DNA of 64,000 nucleotides from Margaritifera margaritifera (taxonomy: Eukaryota; Mollusca; Bivalvia; Unionida; Margaritiferidae), in assembly GCA_029931535.1 (NCBI GenBank), contig JAQPZY010001685.1:8303001-8367000 (forward strand), in the 5' to 3' direction. This document shows, piece after piece, positions 57,957 through 64,000 of this stretch (position 1 is the stretch's first letter; each line of letters opens with the position of its first letter). The notes beneath the pieces were generated by a model. The model was not told where the DNA came from. It did not search any database and saw only the letters and a program-made list of their open reading frames with translations. The position numbers and the translations under genes were made by a program.

Positions 57957-59061
57957 AAATTAGATATATTACATAAATTAGATATATTACATAAATTACA
58001 TATATTACATAAATTATATAAATTACATATATTATATAAATTACATAAATTACATATATTACATAAATTACATACATAACATAAATTACATAAATTAGAT
58101 ATATTACATAAATTACATATATTACATAAATTACATAAATTAGATATATTACATAACTTACATAAATTAGATATATTACATAAATTACATATATTACATA
58201 AATTACATAAATTACATATATTATATAAATTACATAAATTACATATATTACATAAATTACATATATAACATAAATTACATAAATTACATATATTACATAA
58301 ATTACATAAATTACATATATTACATATATTACATAAATTACATATATTACATAAATTACATAAATTACATATATTACATAAATTACATATATTACATATA
58401 TTACATAAATTACATACGTTACATAGATTACATATATTACATAAATTACATATATTACATATATTACATATATTACATACATATATTACATAAATTACAT
58501 ACATTACATATATTACATAAATTACATACATTACATAAATTACATAAATTACATACATTACATAAATTACATATATTACATAAATTACATATATTACATA
58601 AATTACATACATTACATAAATTACATATATTACATACATTACATATATTACATAAATTAAATATATTACATAAATTACATATATTACATATATTACATAA
58701 ATTATATACGTTACATATATTACATAAATTACATAAATTACATACATTACATAAATTACAAATATTACATATATTACATAAATCACATACATTACATAAA
58801 TTACATATATTACATAAATTACATATATTACATAAATTACATAAATTACATACATTACATATATTACATAAATTACATACATTACATAAATTACATAAAT
58901 TACATACATTACATAAATTACATATATTACATAAATTACATATGTTACATACATTACATCAATTACATATATTACATAAATTACATACATTACATAAATT
59001 ACATAAATTACATACATTACATATATTACATAAATTACATACATTACATAAATTACATACA
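57957..59061. repeat. 9-bp-based AT-rich array, 1.1 kb
   Basis: A run of ATTACATAA/ATTACATAT nonamers, almost free of G on the plus strand. Because 9 is a multiple of 3, the minus strand shows frames of 215 and 372 codons (IYV repeats). They are repeat translations. Higher-order patterns of two to four nonamers recur, for example with ATTACATAC. Confidence 0.96.
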
Positions 59062-59197
59062 TTGTTGCTACTACTACTACTACATATCACTTCTATGTAA
59101 TTCGACTGAATGCATCACTATTGCATTTTTACATTTTTAGGATGTATATCATCGTGACACTTGACTTGAATACCGTATATACTCGCTTATAAATTCA

Positions 59198-59364
59198 GTC
59201 CAACTGCAAACTGTACAGAGACAGATCTGCCGTCACTTAATGCACTGGCAGATCTGGGGCTATGCAGTTTGTAAGGAGTAATCGGTATAACAAGCAATAT
59301 AGACCCTGATGTGCTGGCGCATTATGTGACGGCAGATCAGGGTCTATGTTGTTTGCAGTTGTAC
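59198..59364. mobile_element. Double-hairpin element with 14-bp terminal inverted repeats (MITE-like)
   Basis: GTCCAACTGCAAAC at the left and GTTTGCAGTTGTAC at the right are inverted repeats with one mismatch. Inside are two hairpins: one around CAGATCTGCCGTCAC paired with GCACTGGCAGATCTG (about 59207-59271), the other around TAGACCCTGAT paired with ATCAGGGTCTA (about 59292-59352). Both hairpins share a related stem sequence. No coding capacity. Confidence 0.78.
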
Positions 59365-60436
59365 TCGACTTACACGCGTTATGTCGATTATTTTATGATG
59401 GTTCTCCTATAAACCAAAATCGTGTAAAAAAAAGACTATAAACAACATTAACCATGACACTATGAATTATTTGAATAAAATATTTAATGTTCTACCACTT
59501 TATATATTAAGTGGACATACACAAAGTTATTTTCAAAATTATTCGTCCTCCTTTCATTTGACCACACTTGCTTTGAATGCATTGTAATTTTTCATTAGTT
59601 CTGAATCTGTACCTCTAGTTATGAAACATGTTCATACTGAATATAATTACAAATGTTTACGAAGCTTTTGTAACAAGCATTTGGATTGATTAAAACTGCA
59701 TCATGTGATGCATAACAACTAGAAGCTATTATTTCATAACACCAGAAAGGAACTACTTATGTATTCATGCCATCTTCTTGTGTGCTTTTTCTTTATTTGT
59801 AAACATTGGTCCAGATATAGTTATGCTATTTATATTTTGAGATTCGTTATCATATTTTGTTTAAAAATTGTTATTAAAGGAATATAACGATTTTCAAACT
59901 CCTAGAATTCATAAATATACTGTAAAATACGAAGTTCTATTCTTAAATGCACCCTTAGGGTAGACAAAAGTAAACAGATCGTTGCTTGACTTTGAAACAA
60001 AATTTACTCTTCTCGTTCAATCATGCTTTCTTGTGAAGGAACGTCTGATTGTAGTCAATTTAGAATCATATAAACTGGTCCAAGCTTCTATGTGTATTTT
60101 ATGTTTAATATATCATTAAATAGTAATATCGGGAAAACATCGATTGTACGAGTGAATATGAACATATGTATGTATAGGGTTTAACGGCGCATCAGCACAA
60201 TCCTAGCTGTAATGTGCCGAACAAACACTAGATAGCAAATATTATTATAAGGTAAAAACCTTGTCAAAATGCTCAGGAAGACAAATCCCTCTGATCAAAA
60301 TTAACTATACACCACGACACAACAGATAAAATGTATTGATACTGCATAAACTCTCCACAAGATATACAAAACAAACCAAAAGACAAAAACATGTAAAATC
60401 TTTAATATACTTAATCACCATTGTTCTGTACAATAC
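59365..60436. other. No gene seen
   Basis: AT-rich unique DNA between the double-hairpin element and the minisatellite cluster; nothing recognised. Confidence 0.6.
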
Positions 60437-61060
60437 TGACTCTTTTAAAAAGTCACAGACTTTAGGTGGAACATCAATTACGGGACGACTCTCTTAAAAA
60501 GTAACAGACATAAGGTGTAACATCAATTACGGGACGACTCTTATAAAAAGTCACAGACATCAGGTGGAACATCAATTACGGGCGACACTTTTAAAACGTC
60601 ACAGACTTCAGGTGGAACATCAATTACGTGACGACTCTTTTAAAAGTCACAGACTTCAGGTGGATCATCAATTACGGGACGACTCTTTTCAAAAGTCACA
60701 GACATCAGGTGGAACAATAATTACGAGACGACTCTTTTAAAAAGTCACAGACTTCAGGTGGAACATCAATTAAGGGACGCATCTCACGGAAAACAGCTTG
60801 CTCACAGACTTCAGGTGGAACATCAATTACGGAACGACTCTTTTAACAAGTCACAGACTTCAGGTAGAACATCAATTACGGGACAACTCTTTTAAAAAGT
60901 CAGAGATCAGGTGGAACAACAATTACGGGACACATCTCACAGAAAACAACTTGCTCACAGACTTCAGGCGGAACATCAATTACGGGAAGACACTTTTAAA
61001 AAGTCAAAGGCTTCAGGTGGAACATCAAATACGGATTGCATTCCACGGAAAACAGCTTGC
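60437..61060. repeat. ~49-bp minisatellite, ~12 copies with length variants
   Basis: The unit has ACTCTTTTAAAAAGTCACAG, ACTTCAGGTGGAACATCAAT and TACGGGACG. A second unit type ending CATCTCACGGAAAACAGCTT instead of the CTTTTAAAAAG stretch appears near 60780, 60930 and 61040. Plus-strand frames of 130 and 69 codons are repeat-derived. Confidence 0.93.
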
Positions 61061-61261
61061 CTCCAGGATGTGTCGTGCCTATTCTACATCCCTGATATCG
61101 CAGGATGTTTATTCGAATGAAGACGTCACTGTATTATTTGTAACATTGCCATTTTGTACCTTCTTAAAATTGTTATCCAATTTTATGTGAAGCGTTTTGC
61201 GTTTGCTAGTAGGGAGGAAATTATAGAAGAAACTAAGACTACCATACTTATTATTTTGTCT

Positions 61262-61505
61262 GATCACGTGTTTTGCGTGCTGTTACTGTTGTGTCGTAAC
61301 TATGAGCACGTGTTGTGCGTGCTGTTATTGCTGTTTCGTAACTCTGAGCACGTGTTTTGCGTGCTGTTATTGTTGTGTCGTAACTCTGAGCACGTGTTTT
61401 GCGTGCTGTTATTGTTGCGTCGTTACTCTGAGCACGTGTTTTGCGTGCTGTTATTGTTGTGTCGTAACTCTGAGCACATGTTTTGCGCGCTGTTATTGTT
61501 GTGTC
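61262..61505. repeat. 42-bp minisatellite, ~6 copies
   Basis: The unit has GTGTTTTGCGTGCTGTTATT, GTTGTGTCGTAACTCTGAGC and AC. As 42 is a multiple of 3, several frames on both strands stay open (125-142 codons), rich in C/Y/L on plus and TARKTRAQ on minus. No gene evidence. Confidence 0.93.
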
Positions 61506-61566
61506 CTTACTTTTCCTTCTGCGAGGTTTAAACTTGAAAACAGCAGCCTTAAATTCGCTGCAAGAA

Positions 61567-61835
61567 ATAACTCTAGCAATCATATTTGTGACATTAAGGG
61601 GCACTCTAGCAATCATATTTGTGACATTACGGGGCACTCTAGCAATCATATTTGTGACGTTAGGGGGCACATCGTGCAATCATATTTGTGACATTACGGG
61701 GCACTCTAGCAATCATATTTGTGATATTATGGGTCACTCTAGCAGTCATATTTGTGACATTAAGGGCAACTCTATCAGTCATATCTGTGACAATAGTGTG
61801 TGCCCTACCAATCATATCTGTGACAATAGGGGACA
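61567..61835. repeat. 33-bp minisatellite, ~8 copies
   Basis: The unit has GCACTCTAGCAATCATATTT and GTGACATTACGGG; it is also a multiple of 3, so frames remain open across it. Divergence rises toward the 3' end. Confidence 0.93.
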
Positions 61836-62074
61836 CTCTAGGAAGAAGGACATAAAGCACATACAAGTTGAATAGTTCGAAATTTTGACTAAAGTAAGTA
61901 AGTCAGAGTTCCTTTGTTACCGTACAATATGAATTGTAGACAGTCTCGAAAATGTATAAAATGGCAATGTCAGCTTGTAATTGCAGCTTGCAAAGGTTGT
62001 CAATCAAAATAGTGGCTATGCCTTAAAGACCGTACAAATTAAGACCCCAACACGTACAGGCGTGCAAATGTTTT

Positions 62075-62824
62075 TGTTACGACTCTATGGTCTAAGAAAA
62101 ATGTAACAGAAAGAAAGTGAAACCAACAAATCAAGTAAAAATCAACAAGCAATTTATTACTAGATAATTAAAATGAAAAATCAAATGGTCACTCACAGTA
62201 ATGTGTTTTGAAATCCTAATAATCCAATAAGAATGATTGTTCTAATCACAAGTCCTAAATATAGAATGTTCCGAATTCACGGCTGTCTCCTTGAATGTTA
62301 TGATGTGCTAATGGTCTCCAAAGTCCTGATGTACTAGTAATCTTTGATGTGCTGATGTCAAAATGAAGTATTCCAAAATCTCTGAATAAGTTCACATAAA
62401 TTCCAAAATCATCAATTAAAAATCCAAAATCCAAAAGTTTATGAGCACTGTTATAATCCAATGAATATTTAAAATAATTCCTCTCTTAGAATTTGGAACG
62501 AATTTTCACAACTGTAATAGCTCTTTACAAGACTGATGGTAATGTCGAACTGAATAAATGTCCACCAAACATGGCATATATAAAGATTGGTCACATGACA
62601 GAATGTTCTAGAATATGAGTCATCTTAATGTAATTTTACTTGTAAACAAAATTCAACCATGACCTTCAAATTGAGAAAACATATTGATCAAAACAACCTA
62701 ATTCAAGGACACTAGTTAAACATGTTTTTCCTGATAACATTAAGATTTAAGCAAATATTAAAGTGAAAAAACATTTATAATTTCCTAAAATATTTATAAT
62801 ATTATATAAACATCATACATAACA
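62075..62824 (-). repeat. 3' LTR of the Ty3/gypsy element, 750 bp
   Basis: On the minus strand it begins TGTTATG (62824) and ends CGTAACA (62075), the TG...CA ends with a short inverted repeat typical of LTRs. It lies directly after the polypurine tract. A TATA-like TTTATATATG (around 62574-62585) and an AATAAA (62153-62158) sit in the order expected for promoter and polyadenylation signals. Confidence 0.82.
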
Positions 62825-64000
62825 CCTCCCCTCATAAACAAAAAGAAAGATTTATATAATAAAACTTCACAGGCCTTTGACAACTTGTATTTGAAATCAG
62901 AGACATAATCAAGAAGATTAATCTTTGAATCTTCATTTGAAAGAAGTTTCTCTTTCAATAATTTCAATGGTCCACGGACAGTATGACCAAAAACTAGTTC
63001 AAAGGGACTAAAACCCAACGACTCTTGAACTGATTCCCTAACAGCAAACAACAACAAATGAACACACTCATCCCAATTCTTTTCTGTATTAAAGCAATAT
63101 GATCGAATCATATTCTTCAAAGTTTGATGAAATCTTTCCAAAGCACCTTGACTTTCAGGGTGATAGGCAGAAGATTTAAACTGTTGGATGCCTAATTCAT
63201 GCATAACTTGTTGGAAAATTCCAGACATAAAATTTGACCCTTGATCTGACTGGACAGATTTGGGAAGGCCAACAAGTGTAAAAAACTTCACCAAAGCTTT
63301 CACAATAGTTTTAGTTTTTATATTTCTCAGAGGAATTGCTTCTGGAAATCTTGTAGATGTACACATGATGGTCAACAAGTATTGGTTGCCTGACTTGGTT
63401 TTAGGTAAAGGACCAACACAGTCTACCATTATTCTACTAAATGGTTCATCAAATGCAGGAATAGGTTGCAGATGAGCCTTAGGTATCTTCTGATTGGGTT
63501 TTCCTGCCATTTGACAAGTGTGACAAGATCTGCAGTATTTAGAAACATCACTTTTGAGTTTCGGCCAATAAAAATGATTCAAGATCTTGTGATAAGTCTT
63601 ACGGACTCCTAAATGACCAGGCAAAAGAGTTTCATGGGCTAAATTAAGAATTTCCTGTCGATATGACTTAGGAACAACAATTTGATAGCTCACTGACCAC
63701 TCGTCACCAGCGGGTACATCAGGTGGTCTCCATTTCCTCATAAGAACCCCATTTTTCACAAAGTAACACACTGGAACTTGTGTGGCTTCAGTTTCACTAA
63801 TAGCCCTCTGAAACAAACAAGATATCTCGGGATCTTGCTCCTGTTCAACGACAAGGGATTGTCGTTTGTCACCCTGATTAGAAGAAAGAGAATGAGTTGC
63901 CAAAAGAGGATCACTGTGATCAATACCATTTGATTGATCAATACCTGAGGAAAAAGTGACCTCATCAAAAGACTGACCAATACATGTGTCAGCTAAAGGA
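62794..64000 (-). CDS. Ty3/gypsy integrase region of pol (partial, 3' truncated)
   Basis: Integrase inserts the element's cDNA into host DNA. The frame is open from the window edge (no start in view; an in-frame TTG at 63903 is not a real start). Counting from 63903: a HHCC zinc-binding domain with H90, H97, C127 and C130 (YCRSCHTCQ), then the DDE core with D161 (VDCVGPLP), D220 (SDQGSNF) and E256 (HPESQGALERFHQ). The core is intact with no stops. After YKLSKAC (about 62880) the family normally continues for more than 100 residues with the C-terminal GPY/F-type domain. Here the frame runs straight into the polypurine tract and LTR and stops at 62794, suggesting an internal deletion. Confidence 0.9.
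   Translation of the reverse strand, partial: PLADTCIGQSFDEVTFSSGIDQSNGIDHSDPLLATHSLSSNQGDKRQSLVVEQEQDPEISCLFQRAISETEATQVPVCYFVKNGVLMRKWRPPDVPAGDEWSVSYQIVVPKSYRQEILNLAHETLLPGHLGVRKTYHKILNHFYWPKLKSDVSKYCRSCHTCQMAGKPNQKIPKAHLQPIPAFDEPFSRIMVDCVGPLPKTKSGNQYLLTIMCTSTRFPEAIPLRNIKTKTIVKALVKFFTLVGLPKSVQSDQGSNFMSGIFQQVMHELGIQQFKSSAYHPESQGALERFHQTLKNMIRSYCFNTEKNWDECVHLLLFAVRESVQESLGFSPFELVFGHTVRGPLKLLKEKLLSNEDSKINLLDYVSDFKYKLSKACEVLLYKSFFLFMRGGVMYDVYIIL
62825..62833 (-). other. Polypurine tract of the LTR element
   Basis: GAGGGGAGG on the minus strand, immediately before TGTTATG, is the plus-strand primer site expected next to a 3' LTR. Confidence 0.8.

Larger units (their letters stand above)
62075..64000 (-). 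mobile_element. Ty3/gypsy LTR retrotransposon, 3' end (5' part beyond window)
   Basis: Reading on the minus strand: the integrase region of pol enters from the window edge, then a polypurine tract (62825-62833), then a complete LTR (62824 down to 62075). Order and orientation are those of the 3' end of a gypsy-type element. The 5' LTR, gag, protease and reverse transcriptase lie outside the window, so target-site duplication cannot be tested. Confidence 0.9.

Noticed and set aside
57835..59062. Minus-strand frames of 215 and 372 codons (IYV repeats)
   Set aside because: Direct translation of the nonamer array; no domain, signal or splice support.
61154..61875. Plus and minus frames of 125-142 codons
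   Set aside because: Produced by 42-bp and 33-bp arrays whose lengths divide by 3; the frames overlap on both strands.

Overview
The window is eukaryotic, AT-rich and sparsely coding. It has spliced exons with GT/AG boundaries, long introns, many microsatellites and minisatellites, a mariner-type transposase relic, a Ty3/gypsy LTR retrotransposon and small hairpin elements. The one clear host gene is neuroligin-like, so the source is an animal. The mix of minisatellites, (AC)n(AT)n compounds, ~140-bp diverged tandem units and hairpin elements looks to me like a marine mollusc, probably a bivalve. That placement is an inference from style, not a proven assignment.

Layout. 1-22020: no exon recognised; it holds many tandem arrays, including a 2.65-kb array of ~36-bp units (14460-17114) and a 42-bp array open on both strands (17602-18153), plus a 131-bp hairpin element (19982-20112). 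22021-40869: the 3' part of a neuroligin-like gene on the + strand in five exons (22021-22170, 22653-22841, 29073-29862, 33692-33816, 39923-40869). All splice phases agree, giving 2201 nt in one continuous frame. It encodes most of the cholinesterase-like ectodomain, a stalk, one membrane segment and a cytoplasmic tail ending in a PDZ-ligand-like TTIV. The 5' exons (signal peptide, start of the esterase fold) were not found and probably lie upstream of the window or unrecognised in 1-22020.

40870-62074: downstream DNA with no convincing intact gene. It holds (AT)n tracts, a 50-bp array (45531-46033), a broken mariner transposase on the - strand (46185-47131), a weak coding-like relic (48707-48991), a cruciform-like element (49871-49976), a ~141-bp degenerate satellite (51115-51800), a tRNA-derived SINE candidate (52421-52632), a 68-bp array (54308-55240), a 9-bp-based array (57957-59061), a double-hairpin element with 14-bp terminal inverted repeats (59198-59364) and three neighbouring minisatellites (60437-61835). 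62075-64000: the 3' end of a Ty3/gypsy element on the - strand, made of a 750-bp LTR, a polypurine tract and an integrase reading frame open to the window edge. The integrase appears to be joined to the polypurine tract by an internal deletion.

The only functional unit is the neuroligin-like gene, which would encode a postsynaptic-type adhesion protein. The rest is repeats and transposon remains. I did not find a new multi-gene system. The most unusual items are the folded non-coding elements, the higher-order structure of the minisatellites, and the coordinated loss of a normally conserved cysteine pair in the neuroligin-like ectodomain.
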